This document shows positions 35,363 to 48,614 of a DNA stretch of 64,000 nucleotides, piece after piece. This DNA comes from Manduca sexta (Eukaryota; Arthropoda; Insecta; Lepidoptera; Sphingidae). Made by a program: the position numbers and the translations under genes. The stretch covers positions 7,192,001-7,256,000 of the forward strand of contig NC_051130.1 of the NCBI RefSeq assembly GCF_014839805.1. Direction: 5' to 3'. Position 1 is the stretch's first letter. The number at the start of each line of letters is the position of its first letter. The notes under the pieces were generated by a model. It was not told the origin of the DNA and did not search any database. It saw only the letters and a list, made by a program, of their open reading frames with translations.

Positions 35363-36529
35363 CGATACAGAGAAAAATTTTTTTTTGTTTGTTTGTTTAT
35401 TTTAAAGAGTCTCACTCATATAACTCTCTTATATCTCGTATGCTTTACACTCGAACCTGGCAAAATTCCAATGAATTTTCCGAGGTAATCTATTTATTAT
35501 AAGGACAACTAATGGTATATACAAAGTAATAAACCGTAGTTTAGATAGTACAAATTCAGTTAATGGCTATCACGGTTAGTTATTTGCTTAGATAGAGAGT
35601 TTTAAGAGCATTATACACTGTCGTCCAGTATGTAATAATAAATTGCTTCATGGCATTCAATACAATAATATAAAAGAAAAAATATAAATAAAATCAAGTT
35701 TGGATTTGTTTGTCGTGACTAATTGCACGCTTCCACGGTTTGGCAAACTAAAATTGATACTGGATAGTACAAAATTCCACTATAAAATACAACGAGGATG
35801 ATCTACTAACCGCCGATCCGATTAGACATCGAAGAAATGAGACCAGCGAAATAGTATAGTGTGGAAGCAGTTCGTCGACAATTAAGTACGTAATAAATTT
35901 AACTAATATTAAAATTACGAATGTTTGAAAACACTTACACCAGATCTATCTGGTGAGTGATGGTGGTAGACCATATCTTGTATTAACTTAGACTTTCTTT
36001 CATCTAGGTAATTTTCTCACGAAGAAAATATTCAAATTTCATTTGCTTTTTGGAATAGATGGTGCTGGCGTACAGACTGGCGTAGATTACACTATGGCTT
36101 TTCCCGTGGGCTAAGCCGCTCACAACACCTTTAAATATATATAATTAAAAAACTCGTTAGCACATGTTTTAAAGTATTCATTACAGAAGAACGCTTCACC
36201 AAACTTTCTTATAAGTCTCGTAACATGTTATTGTTAATACCAAGCTTTTTAGGACTGATTTGATTAATGGCAGAATATTATTGATGACTCACAATAACTC
36301 ACTGTTTGGTAGTCACTATCCTTTCTATTTTACGTCATAACAGCTTTATTAATTAGGTATGCATTACAACTAGATGATGTCAATATTTTATTATCACTAC
36401 TTACTTTATCCTTTTTATTATCAATAAAATAAAGCTACCTCGAATATATTTGTTTTTTACTCACCATGACATGAATCAGGATATCTTTTTAATAAAACAA
36501 AATCCCTATACTATATATTTTTTTATTGC
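35363..36529. other. AT-rich intergenic sequence
   Basis: No gene. Near 36060-36125 a CTTTTCCCGTGGGCTAAGCC segment resembles a piece of repeat family 6. Confidence 0.4.
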
Positions 36530-36826
36530 TTTAAATGAAGAGACGAGCTTACAGTTCGCCGGATGGTAAGCGATACGCCCGCCCATAAACAGTAGAAACA
36601 CTATTCAATACCTTGAATTATAAAGTATTGTTTGGTATTCTTCTGCGCTCACTATCCTCAGACAAGAGATGGTAAATCTTATTATGTCCAGTAGTTACAC
36701 TGGCCACAATGTTCTTCAAACCGGGACACTATAGTGACTATACACTGCTGCTTGGCGGCAGAAATAGACTTTGCGGTGGTACCGACCCAGGCGGACTCTC
36801 ACATATATGAGAGACCTACCATTGGT
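36530..36826 (-). repeat. Dispersed repeat family 4, reverse copy
   Basis: It contains GACGAGCTTACAGTTCGCCG, AAGTATTGTTTGGTATTC, GAGATGGTAAATCTTATTAT, CTGCTTGGCGGCAGAAATAG and ends TGAGAGACCTACCATTGG. It is the reverse complement family of 14892-15184. Confidence 0.75.
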
Positions 36827-36907
36827 GATACAAATTAAATAAACACATTTTGTCACAAAATTTGTTTATTTAATTTTGTGACAAAATGTGTTTATTTAAT
36901 TTGTATC
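36827..36907. repeat. Perfect inverted repeat, 36-nt arms and 9-nt loop
   Basis: Arm 36827-36862 begins GATACAAATTAAATAAACAC. Arm 36872-36907 is its exact reverse complement, ending TTAATTTGTATC. The loop is TGTTTATTT. It abuts the end of repeat family 4. Confidence 0.9.
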
Positions 36908-37644
36908 CTTGAATTATTAATCATAAGACTGGTGGGATTATGATTCATTAAAACGAAAGTTAAACAAGTTAGTTTGGTTTATACTAACGTTTTTTAATAA
37001 ATGCAATCGCATAATTTGACTTCTAAGATTTAAAAAGTTTATGAGTTTGTATCGATTACTTAAATATAAAATTAGTCCCAAATAGCATCTTTTCCGTTTT
37101 TTCAAGAGTATGCAGAGGTGAAAATCCGTCAGATATGTTAGTTCCCATGTATAGGGCGAAATTCGAACCAATTACCATTTAGCACAATTCCATGCTCCGG
37201 TTTCGTACTAAACACAAAAACCTGTTATTATTTTACCCAACTTGAGGATCGAACTCTGGACGTCTACACAGAACTCTTATAATACATCACGTCGACAGTC
37301 TATAGTTAGTCGAAGATTAATGTTTGTATCTTTTACTCATTACCTGAACAGATATTGCGTAATTTGTATTTTACGAAAGTGTAATTGTGTTCGAAGGTGT
37401 TTTAAATGCTCGATGATTTGCATTTTGTTTCTTTGTCCAGTCAAAGTGCATCGTTAAAACACTTCCTGTATGCTTTTGAACAATTTAGAGGGCAAAGATT
37501 TGGTTTCGTAATTTGTTAACGGAATAATGTTTGCACTTATTATAGGCTTTGGCATTAAAGGTCATTGTTACTAGATAATTAAAAAAATTTTTTTTTTACA
37601 TTTTATATGGATATGGTAGTGTTAACACTACCACATATAAACCA

Positions 37645-37840
37645 GCGGCGATAGCCTATTTGGTTGTGGAACGGACTGCCGAGACGAATGTCTGTAGGTT
37701 CGAAACCCATGGGCACACACCTATCACTTTTAAATATTATGTGTGTATTCTTCGTGAGTAATCGCTTGCTTTAACGGTGAAGGAGAACATCGTGTGGGAC
37801 AGTATAAAATACAGGGCTAATATTATTATTATATTATATA
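37645..37840 (+). repeat. SINE family 1, internally deleted
   Basis: It begins GCGGCGATAGCCTATTTGG with GAACGGACTGCCGAGACGAA and a B-box region GGTTCGAAACCC. It jumps from GAGAACATCGTG to TGGGACAGTATAAAATACAG, so about 110 bp of the body are missing. Confidence 0.8.
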
Positions 37841-39139
37841 AACCTTACTTAGTTAATATTGACTGTAAAATGTGGTAGGTTACGTAAAAGAGTTGGTATG
37901 AGTTTGTGTTGCATCAATATGTGCTGCGAACCAGCAATGTACGCAGCACTTATGTTCATTCAGGTCTTGGTCTTATATTCATTTACAAGTTACATTAAAA
38001 ATATATTGTTGTATAATTTCCGCGTACCATAAGCAGGGTCTATATATATACCGGTAGAAAGTTTGAATTAAATTAATTTATAACACTGCTGTAGAGTTTA
38101 GGCTATGAATTCAAAACTTGGAAATCGTAGAACATTTAAAAATTTCGAATGCCTAGTTAAGGTAGACTGAGAACTGTTTAAATTGATTGCAGGTAATTAA
38201 GAATAGATATGACGTTATAACTTTTAAATTATATATTAGAAAGCTCATTATTCAATAACCAAACTGATTTCGTGCTTACATCATCAAAATTTTGTAATAG
38301 GGATTTTCAACCCGTCCGCACGAAAGGAGGCATTATTTTGCATTTAGACCTTCCCTGTAAATATAAATGTAGAGTAGTTGGATGCTATGTATTCGATCAG
38401 TAGACACGATAATTGGAATATCCTTATAATAAACAGGAAAACAATGTCAATGCCAGCTGAAATGCACAATGCATAAAATAACTATAATTCTTATACGTTA
38501 GTTGTTACTAGGTATTATCGCAAGGCAACAATCAGTGTTTCTTTAATGATTCGACCGTCCTTTCGAGTGTCTAATGGTTAATTTTCCTAACAACATTATG
38601 CACAGTAGTAATGTGGCGAAGTTGTCTTTTTTAGGCTCTATAGTTTTTTTTTTCCAATGGAGACAAATAAGGGGGTTTAGTGTTTCACTAGGAGTTTCGG
38701 GTTGGAGGGAGGTCCGCTTATTGATACGTTGCTAGGGCTGCGGCAAATGTCCCTCCGTGCATTGGCGTAGATTCGGTGTTGAGACGGATTGCACAAGAAT
38801 TACTCCGGGGGTGGGTCTTTAGTATGGTGACAGCGTACATGAGTTGGAAACAGAATGGCCATTCGATTTCAAGGTTGGCTTTTATCTTACATAATTTGCC
38901 AGAGATTGGATGGCTTAAGGAGATTTAATGTCGAGGCTGGTCGTATAAACATAGTCATATCCTTTCAACAATTTAGCTATGTTGCGCCTTTCTAGAATTG
39001 GAGTGGGATAATGGACTCAATAGTAACTTAACATGAGGTTCAATAAATCTTGTAATGCTAACATATTTGGATTCATAAATTAAGGTTTTACAGTCCCACT
39101 GTTGGGTACGATTAACTAATAATTAATCTTCATGGATAA
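37841..39139. other. Intergenic sequence with a higher-GC patch
   Basis: No gene. The patch at 38665-38960 (GAGTTTCGGGTTGGAGGGAG, CGTGCATTGGCGTAGATTCG) is richer in GC than its surroundings and looks repeat-derived, but I cannot assign it. Confidence 0.35.
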
Positions 39140-39440
39140 TTTATAATATTAGTGTGCCAATACTGGGCACAAGCTTCCTCTACTACTGAGAGGGATTAGC
39201 CCTTAGCCAATCATGCTACCCTAGTGCAGATTGGCAGACTTCAGATGCCTTCAAATACTGATAAAGAACTGATCAAGTTTTCTGCCGACGATTTACTTCA
39301 CAGTTAAAGCAAGTTACAGTTACAGTTACACAAAAAATATACGCATAATTTTAGAAAAGTAAGACGTGCGTGCCCTTGGATTTTGAACCCGCGGACATTC
39401 GTTTCGCAGGCCGTTCCACTCCTAACTAGGCTACCGCCGC
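39140..39440 (-). repeat. SINE family 1, divergent copy
   Basis: GCGGCGGTAGCCTAGTTAGG on minus at the right end, TTGAACCCGCGGACATTCGT in the B-box part, and GCCAATACTGGGCACAAG near the tail. Confidence 0.65.
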
Positions 39441-41948
39441 TTTTATATTATACCTATTCCCAATTAATCGTAAACAGATTAGTAAAGGTGACAAGAGACT
39501 ACAGTAATTATATTCCAACACAAACACTACTTAACGACAAATTTAATTATTTTTTACATCCGTTTTACTATTTTACATGAGTCTAGAGTTGAGTATTAAA
39601 TGCAGACAATGATTATAATTATTATAATCAACGTAATTACTCCGGGTTGAAGGAAGTCTACGAATTTAATCTATTCAATTGTTTTTTTTTTATAACAATT
39701 AAAACTCGTTTTTCCGATTTCTTAAGATAATCTTGTTTTGGTTATGATAATAACAATTTAGTGCTCTTTATTATACTTCTATCTTTTTGTACCTTTGAAG
39801 TTAAGAAATCTTCATTTTCATTACCTCTTAATATAAAACTCCTCATAGATGAACTAATTCAGGTGATATAAAACGTATTTTTTTAATTGGATTAAAATTA
39901 TTGTAGTCGTTTTAATTAAGAGTATAAGCCCAAATCAATTATTAAAGTGCAATCTAATTAAATTTTGTCTTTTCAACTGTTCTCTTCTGCAGAAAATTGT
40001 TTAACTAATATTTTATTTTTATCTTATATGTGCCTTGTAAAAAAATGCTTCAGTAATGTTTTATTTTTATCTTATAATATGTGTCTACAGTATGAATAGA
40101 CTGGCTACTTCGGGGTATTACCATTGTTCCACAGAAAAACAAAGTATAGTGATTACTTGTTGTTCCATTTCGTATTGCTATTTTGATTTCTGGAGGCTCA
40201 AACACCCCGTCCCTCCTCTACGTTATATTTATTTCTTTTATTCTATAATTTGATTTGAATATTAAAAACTAAGGAAAATCTCTGAGACCTCAAGATACTT
40301 AGTTTTAATATTTAATGAAATATTCTATGAGGTAATTAATTATCATAATTACCAGACGGTAAAGATTAGTGGGTACATTAAATACTGTTCTGCACCGATC
40401 TTAGTGGTAGATACCTAAGGTCTAGATTCCACATTCAACGCTAGAATACATTTAATTGACGCAAATAGCGTTTTTTTGTATGCGAATTTGCGCGATGTTT
40501 GTATGTATTATGATGTAATTTTTTGATTTTTTATTAAGGAAGTGATCAATGATTAGTTTATAATTAGATTTATAAAATCTTCGGATATATTTCTTTATTA
40601 TTTTACTTTTTATATTAACCACGTACCACCTGATCAGGGTTTTTTATACTTCTTTGGATTAACTACGATAAACAAAAATAGAAAATCGATCTTATATTGA
40701 ATATACCGATATTCCTAGTTTGCTACAGAGACCGAGAGCCAAAGAGTTTTTAATTAAACATAATTATGTATTTGTCCATTAAATTTTATTGACATAATGA
40801 ATTTAGTATTTACATATTATGTCGCTAACCCAAATTTTGATTTATTACGTCTTACAGGATGGAGTCAAAATTTAAAATTTTTAAAAGTGTTACTAAATAA
40901 AATTGCTGTTCATGGACCATTAATCTTGTTTCTACATGGAAAATCATGCATAATCAAACTCATGCGCTGAGCTTTGACGTCAGTTATAACGTATGAATTT
41001 AATATGGTTTTACCGAGAACTTATTACATATGTTTTGATGTCAGACTACAGCGTGCACTTAGATATCGTTGATATATAATCAGATATGGTTCATACAATC
41101 GTTACATAAAGCTATTGAGGTATTCCGCAGAATGGTTTTTTCTATTGTTTGCTATGAGTTACTAATTAGCGTAATTATCAGTTGGTGAATGATAAAAATT
41201 GCGGATGTAAATATAAATTATAAGGTAATTTGACCGATGATAGCGAACAGGCTGGGCCATGTTAGGTACCACGTTTTTTTTGTCCTTTTTAGGAATGTCC
41301 ATGTTTTTTTTGTGTTTAATGCAGAATCAGACTACAATTTTTTATTGGTTCTTTCTAATAATAAAATAATTTAATAATAAAAAAAATGTCTTATGTTGCA
41401 AACAAACTAAAGGTTTTTGTTTGTATTTTTCATGAAACGATTTATGAAAATTTTAAAAGTAAATAGACCAACAGTAATTCCGTTACTTTGACCTTTTTGA
41501 AATAGGACCTTTCTGAATCAATCTCAATACGCTGGTCCGACAAGCCTTCAAGTTACGTGAAGTGGATTACCCCACGACGTAAAAAGTTAAACAACAAATC
41601 ATTTCTGATACAGACACAAATAATAACATGTGTTCTTCCGCATATTGTTTTGCACAAGTCAGTCTACCGTCAACTAATAAGGTGATTCAACAGTAAATGA
41701 TTCAAATGAAATATTTTTAAAGTTTTTTATACTTGTAGCCTCTGAACCAATTACACCCAGAAAACCATCAACGCTCTTCGGATACAACAATGCCTTTAAG
41801 ATGCTGTTGGGCATCTATCGCTTCTTTAGTGTTCTTCAGATGTTTACAAATAGCCTACACTGGCGGATTTGCAGTGATCAGACGTTGGCGTGCAACATCT
41901 GTATTGCATAGACTACGCGGCAGTACCAACAATCTCCTATGTGTTATG
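39441..41948. other. AT-rich intergenic sequence
   Basis: No gene, RNA or recognised repeat. Frames in this stretch are low complexity. Confidence 0.4.
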
Positions 41949-42325
41949 GACTGCCTTGGTAGCGTAGTTGTAATTGTACACGGTACGAGTACAATTAACG
42001 CGCTTAGATTCTGGGTTCGAATCCGTAGTCGGGCCAAAATAATTGTGATTGGCCTTTTCCATCTTAGAAATTACTTAGTCGCAGCTCAGGCACAACAAGT
42101 TGGCGGTGTTATCACACCCCCGTGCCACGAAAAGCACGTAAATCCGTTGGTCCTGCGCCTGATCTCTCTCCGGTCATGTCGGATTGCCTCTTACTGGACT
42201 ATGAGATTGAAAAAACAGAGAGTGCACCTCTGTTTTGCGCACACAGTTGTGCACTATAATATTTCCTGCGTACTTGGCTGATTTCCTTGATCGAGATTGG
42301 TCGCCGAGCCGAAGTTCGGTTAGGA
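41949..42325 (+). repeat. tRNA-derived SINE, family 3
   Basis: It begins GACTGCCTTGGTAGCGTAG with a B-box GGGTTCGAATCCGTAG. It continues GTTATCACACCCCCGTGCC, GGTCCTGCGCCTGATCTCTC, TCCGGTCATGTCGGATTGCC and ends GAGCCGAAGTTCGGTTAGG. The open frame at 41790-42281 is translation of this SINE, not a gene. Confidence 0.75.
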
Positions 42326-42960
42326 AGGAATCAATGTATCATTGCAACAAAATTTGATTCTCCCCTAATTGATTCCTCGAGCAAATTTTTTATCAGATAT
42401 TATACATACTAAATAAATCATAAGTGCCTTGTTACTAACAATACTTAAATGTTAATATTACACTATGGAATGTTATGTTCTGAAATAAATGGATTATAAT
42501 ATATATTTGAGATGTCATTTCCCTTCCTAAGAGTGCATTGGAGGCCCAATGCAAGAACTGGTTTAATTTTATATTGTACTAGCGTCTGTTATTTTCCATG
42601 TTTGTAAACAAATGATTCTCAGAATGCTGTGAAGGTTCAGGCATCACGTGGGAAGTTTCCGATGCCTTAATTAGATTACGAGGAAGACTTTAATATTAAA
42701 ACAACGTATACTTATACAATGTAGATGGTGATTACAATACTAGTTAAGTTTTTTGTTACTTAAAAATAGTAGATAAGTATTGTAGGTCTAGGCATTAAGT
42801 TAGACACAGCGTACATCATTTGGGGTTTGATCAAATTTGATCTATAAATGTTAGGTTCAAAGACTTGAAAGTAGGAATATTAACTAAAAGTTTAATTTAT
42901 ATATATCTATTTATAGAAAAAAATATCTTACATGTAAATTTATATCTATGTCGTTTTTAT
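42326..42960. other. AT-rich intergenic sequence
   Basis: No supported feature. Confidence 0.4.
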
Positions 42961-43202
42961 AACTGCCTTGGTGGTGCAGTTATCTTGCGTGCACGGTACC
43001 ATACCGCTCTGAGGTTCTAAGTTCTAATCCCAGGTCGACCAAAGTAATGTTTTGTTTCTTCTCAATATTAACCCGGAGTCTAGAATTTATGCCCAATATG
43101 ACGATAGGCCGACTCCCTATCTCATAATGGGACGGAACGCAGAGGTGAAAAGTACGTTTCACATCTGCCTACCCCTTCGGGGATAGTGGCGTGATGTGTG
43201 TT
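42961..43202 (+). repeat. tRNA-derived SINE, family 2
   Basis: AACTGCCTTGGTGGTGCAG head, CCGCTCTGAGGTTCTAAG, ACCCGGAGTCTAGAATTTAT body and CTACCCCTTCGGGGATAGTG tail. The CCCCTTCGGGG palindrome is diagnostic of the family. Confidence 0.8.
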
Positions 43203-43884
43203 TTTACTTAAATATCCCATATAATAATGAGTATAAGATACAAGATTTATGTATTACGCGATGTTATATTTTGTCTTTAAAATGTATTAACAGAGTTTGC
43301 AACGACCACGTATGTTTATTATATTAAAACTACTTAATTAATGAGCACTTTTCCACCACATGGTTCGTAAACAAAGGCAATAAACATTAATTTTGAGTGA
43401 GTTTTCACATACCACCTTTTTATTTATTTTGACGTCAATTTCTTATAAGTTATAATTTTTGGAGTAAACAAAATAACGTTAATATATGCAAAATATATAT
43501 AAAACTATCAGGATTAGATGCATACATTATGTAAATTTCGCTATCGTTTTTAAATGGTGAAACAGTTTTTTGCTTTCATTAGATATTGTTCCAAGTATGT
43601 TATTTATTTACCGCCTGATATCTATTTTCTAAATCCCATACTTGTTGGGCTCACTTACTTATTGTTATGTTTATACTAGCAAGTTCTCGAAGCAATATAT
43701 TGCCAAAAAAATCCTAATGCGGCAAAATTTCAAAATGCGTCTAGCCGCATGTCGGAAGTCAGTTTATTATGATTGTTTACACAGTAAAAATGGTTTGTAC
43801 TAGTTTTTTATCTTAAATCAACATAAGTCATAGATAATGTTATAACTGATTATTTTAAATAATCTGCAAAATATATAATATAAA
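43203..43884. other. AT-rich intergenic sequence
   Basis: No supported feature. Confidence 0.4.
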
Positions 43885-44168
43885 AATAATATCAACCCTG
43901 TATTATATACCGTCCCACTGTTGGGCACTTAGTCCACCACACTGGCCTAGTGCGGGTTAGTAGACTTCACACACCCTCAAAATTCCTATAGAGAACTTCT
44001 CAGGTAACAGGGTTGTTCACGATCCTTTTCTTCACGCTTAAAGCGAACGATAGTTCACAAAGAATACACGCATGATTTCACAAAAGTTAGCGGTGTGTGC
44101 CCTTGGGTTTTGAACCTGCGGACATTCGTCTCAACAGTTCATTCCCCAACCAACTAGGCTATCACTCC
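43885..44168 (-). repeat. SINE family 1
   Basis: TATATACCGTCCCACTGTTG at the left (tail) and TTTTGAACCTGCGGACATTC, then AACTAGGCTATCACTCC at the right (head, reverse). Confidence 0.75.
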
Positions 44169-44499
44169 TTATTTTTAATAATAATAGTTTATCTAAAATG
44201 CTCAATAATTAAGTTGGCGACACGACTTCGCCGCGCCAATACACTTTTATACCATATTTTATAAGAGACAAAAGAAAAGTTATAAATAAGAATTACATAC
44301 TTTAATACACTAATTTGAAGTAATATTCTGAAGTGTATCTATTTAAGGTCACAGTGAACGTATCACCACAAGGTTTTGCCGGTGTTACTACATAATAATA
44401 ACTACGTTTGTTAATTATTTGGAAAATAATGTTCATATTTTTTAAGTGTTCTTGGCTTAATTAAGTGTATTGTGTATTCATATTTATTTTTTTTTAAAT

Positions 44500-44557
44500 A
44501 GAAATATTATATAAACACATATAATAATAGAAATATTATATAAACACATATAATAAT
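44500..44557. repeat. 29-bp tandem duplication
   Basis: AGAAATATTATATAAACACA plus TATAATAAT occurs twice in direct succession. Confidence 0.9.
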
Positions 44558-44919
44558 ATTATAAACAGGTAGTTTATCAGTCTTACTTGTAAACTTGTTT
44601 TAGCGTTAAGAGGTGATTAAGAATTGCTGAAATGAGTGCCAAAAACATCACCGGTTTATTAGTTTAAACCTAATTAAGAGGCAAGATGGCGGGTTTTGAC
44701 TTTTAACTGATTGAGTAAAAATATGTTTTAACCAAGCATAGCTTTGCGATTTTTTTATAAGTAATACTGTATAAGTCTAGTTGTAGTAAATGTTGTCCAA
44801 AATTACAAATCTGAATCTGAAAATCCTTTTACCAATAGATACCTTATTCCTAATGCTAAAGATTATATGTAAACAGAAATATATATTCCGGAACCGAAAG
44901 CATATACTATTATATTTTG

Positions 44920-44985
44920 TGAAATAAAACAATTTTTCGGATTTTATCGCGGTTTTTTATATTATGATTTTCACGGTCCGATCTA
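44920..44985. repeat. Repeat family 7 fragment
   Basis: GTGAAATAAAACAATTTTTC, GGATTTTATCGCGGTTTTTT: same orientation as 22015. Confidence 0.5.
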
Positions 44986-45080
44986 CGCGGAATGAGCTCA
45001 CAGTCTCTTTTTGTTGAATAGTGATTTGTTAGTTGTTTTATTAAAATCACATTTGGAGCTTATTCTGTGATTGTAGCTTG

Positions 45081-45105
45081 GTATATATATATGTATGTAT
45101 GTATG
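45081..45105. repeat. Microsatellite (TA)n(TATG)n
   Basis: TATATATATATG followed by repeated TATG units. Confidence 0.8.
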
Positions 45106-46600
45106 TTTTATATTATTGAGATTCAGACGGATACTATTCGATGTTTAGGTAATTATATATTTGCTTTACAACAAATTATGCATTCAAATTTATTTCAACA
45201 CTATATATTTTGATATTGCTCATGGCCATTACTAACGAAGAAAGAAAAGGATTTTTATTCAAGTAGTAGTATAGTGACCAACTTTTATAACCAGAATTTG
45301 CACATTTGCCGTTTACGCGATTTTGTCATACAACTAGGTTTACCCGCTACAAAATTTAGTAAGATACTGTACGAGAGCAGCGCCATCTATTTAAAATAAA
45401 AATAAATAAATATATAATTTTCTCGTGGAAGCAAATTACCGGGATAAAAGTATCCTATATGTTACCAGTTCGTATATAGTGGTCTCCCTGTATGTCCAAA
45501 TTCATTAAGTTATTATTTATTCTAACAAACATACAATGACCCAAACATTTTTACAGATTTCAGCATTTATAAGATAAAATAAAATAAGATCGACCCTAAT
45601 CAAACTTGGCAACTAAAGATCGTATTTCTCCTTTTCAAGTCGTATTTTCAGATATAAGTGTTTCAAGTTTGCTGCTGACTGCAAATTGTTTAAATCATAA
45701 AATATACCATCCTTTATGACATTAATAATTGCATAGTAATACATCGATTTATATATTTTATTTGTATTTCCAAGACGTGATGTATAGCGAAGGGCTATGG
45801 CGAGGACACATTAATCACGTCCTAGAAAAGATTTCCTCACGTATTAACATAGAACTACGATTCTAAGTACATAACTGACTTCTGCCTCCGACTTCAACGC
45901 GGTTACTATGTTTGTATTCTAGTGGGAAATATTTACGGCCCTTGGTATATCGCACCATGAGAAATAGTTGGCTATGAAAGCCAGAGATTTAGGTTTAGAT
46001 CTATGTACCACAATAAAGCACGGTGTTTCGCAAGTGTTTGATTTGGGGCATGGGTGTAATAAAACTATGTCATTACTAATAAAGGAATACAGTGTCTTCG
46101 TGTAGAATGTCGTCGTTATTGCCACTTTAGTTTAGTGGCAGTGAATGGGTGTGAACTGGAAAGTCTTTGTTTTTAATCCCATGTCATCACTTTATATAGT
46201 TTCTGTTCGTGTGTTTAAAGAAAATTTTGCCAGGAATCACTATAGAGAATTAACTTCAAACAGAAGTCTGTTTATTATAACTAATTTTAATGTTATATTA
46301 AATGTTTTAAATAGTATATTTGGTTGACTTTGCATTGTCGTGAAAGAGAGATGTGGAAGTAGAACGAAACACACCCGTACTTGAAATTATTATTTCATTA
46401 GACATGTAACTTCGAAATGTTTTTAGTTTACACAAACAAACGTATATTTAACGTAATTGACTCATATAAAGCATTTTGCGAAGGCTACTTGATGCGTTAT
46501 TTATTTACCTCGGCGGGTTTGCTTTTCCATAAATAGGCGCTAATAACTGTTCCACTTAACTTCATTATGCATTTGTGTATTAGTTTATATTATATACAAA
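45106..46600. other. AT-rich intergenic sequence
   Basis: No gene. A GCGCCATCTATTTA motif at about 45380 followed by GGGATAAAAGTATCCTATAT at about 45440 resembles repeat family 6 in reverse. Confidence 0.35.
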
Positions 46601-46852
46601 CATACTTCACGCATTCATCCTCGAAGGGGCAGGCAAAAGTGCATCCAGGGCACCAACTTTCGTTGGTGTATTACGTCCCATGAAGTCGTAGGGGGCTAGC
46701 CTATCGCCACTTCGGACAAAAATTCTTGACTCCCAGCTGATACTAACCAGAAAAGCCCGATATGATTTTGCTCGACTCGGGATTCGAATCTGAGACCTTT
46801 AGAGCTGTGTCGTACCGTGCACGTAAGTATTCAACTACGCCACCAAGGCAAT
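46601..46852 (-). repeat. tRNA-derived SINE, family 2 (reverse)
   Basis: TCCTCGAAGGGGCAGGCAAA at the left, GGGCTAGCCTATCGCC and TCGGGATTCGAATCTGAGAC (B-box reversed) in the body, CTACGCCACCAAGGCA at the right. Confidence 0.8.
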
Positions 46853-46861
46853 CAAATATAC

Positions 46862-47060
46862 AGGGTCATTTTGACATTGCGTTACTAAATGAAACCACAT
46901 ACTAATCCTCTTGAAAAATAACTCTTTACAATAAGTTACTGGAACTGTAGGTATAAAATAAAAAAAAAGTGGTAAAACATAATAAATGTCAATAATAAGT
47001 AAATTTAAATTTTACGCACCCCAATCCCACTACTATTATTTTAAGAGCATACGTCACAGT
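46862..47060 (+). repeat. Unclassified repeat (TTTTGACATTGCGTTA family), second copy
   Basis: GGTCATTTTGACATTGCGTT, TTTACAATAAGTTACTGG, then AAAAAAGTGGTAAAACATAA. Same segment order as 14606-14860. Confidence 0.5.
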
Positions 47061-48570
47061 GGCAAAATCACACTTTCAATAAGAAATATACTATCCTAAG
47101 AGATGTGGATACAGCTTCAATTTTCTGGCATTGTTCTTGGGTGATAGTTATTGATAATTAGACGAGTTTCTCGTTTGTCCGATTTTTAATATAAAAAATG
47201 CGTGCACCCGATTATCTTGATCACGGAAATATCACAATAACACCTTTGTACTAACTCATGATCAGCGAGAAGGGCTTGATCGCAGATTACGAGAGTTCAT
47301 GGCAAAAATATTCATGTAATTAACTTTATACAGCGCATGGTACATACAGCGCCATCTTGTATAGATATGTACAGAATCACAAATGGTTTAGTTGCGAGAG
47401 TTGCTGCAGTTTGCAAAGGTGATGGTATAAAAAATATTAATAGTTTAAGTTGTACAATGTAGATGGCTCTTTAGTTTAAATTAAGTGATTATATACAAAT
47501 CAGCCAGAAAATATCGCAGTGCCTTAAATGGCCCAATAGGTATTGGAAAATCAGTAAGGGAGAGGATTTAATGGATTTCTATATTGATCAATTAAAAGTA
47601 AAACAGACACATACGTTGGTTTTCTGGAAGACAAATATTACAGACGTTGGTCTGAGCAGGGACATATATGTATTTCCGGCGCCAAACTGAAATATAATAA
47701 AAGTTCTGTTGCTGCTGTAATTCCGTTGAAACATGTTATAGCCAAGACGATGAGCCTTGTTTTACCCCAAGGAGGACATATTTAGAATTCAAGGTTTGGG
47801 CGTGTTGTTACTGACTATGGCCAACAATGACACTTGCCCTCAGACGAACGGTTGGCTTGTCGCGTCATTCAATGTTTTTTCCTTTAACGAAGATAACACG
47901 CAGGTCTTGCATTAATGCCATTTATGCAAATTAAATGAGGTTGAGCCTACGTCGACCCTGTAAATAATAAGGCGCGATTCACACAATTCCGTTTAACTAT
48001 AATAAAAAATGGAATTCTTAATGGCTGAGTATTTAACGTCTAGTGTCGGGTATTGTAGCTGCACTCAATATAGTTATGGGTTCAATAACTATGCAAGTCG
48101 GGTTCGAAAAGCTTAGAAATGTTTAGAGATTTTATGTAAGCATAATAATTGATGGTTGCACTTCGTATTACATCATTCGCTGGTAACGATTTTTTCAAAA
48201 CATTAGTATAAGATACACTCCATCCGCCATTTTAGATAAAGCCTTTAGCTTATAATATGTAATAAAAGCTACAACATTATGACTTGTTACAATTTCTCGG
48301 TGCCCTATGTTCTTGATGAAACTGCCAATGCCGACGCACATCAGCTGTTGGTGTCTGTTCTAAAAAAAAAATGTTAAATCAACGTAACCATGACAATATC
48401 CGTTACGATTTTATCTTTCTCTTAGATGATACAAGTACAAAAGAATAAAATTCTAATAAAATGAAAAAAAAAACCTTATAATACCTTACATTTCAGGATT
48501 ATCTTATTACTGGCATATGTTTTGTTAGTTAAACTTAATTATTTTTTTGTTTTGTTAGATTTCTTTTTTA
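47061..48570. other. Intergenic sequence, one possible divergent repeat
   Basis: No gene. At about 47640-47880 the order of AGACGATGAGCC, AGAATTCAAGGTTTGG, GGTTGGCTTGTCGCGTCATT vaguely parallels repeat family 4, but this is weak. Confidence 0.3.
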
Positions 48571-48573
48571 TAC

Positions 48574-48614
48574 AAGGTCTTTATCCAATAAGGGGTTTAT
48601 TGGATAAAGGCCTT
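48574..48614. repeat. Short inverted repeat, 18-nt arms
   Basis: Arms AAGGTCTTTATCCAATAA and TTATTGGATAAAGGCCTT pair with one G-T, loop GGGGT. Confidence 0.85.

Noticed and set aside
41790..42281. 163-codon plus-strand frame
   Set aside because: It translates SINE family 3 and flanking sequence.
41949..43202. tRNA-like sequences with B-box GGTTCGAATCC
   Set aside because: They are heads of SINEs followed by long unrelated bodies and tails. No intact cloverleaf or acceptor stem was found, so no tRNA gene is called.
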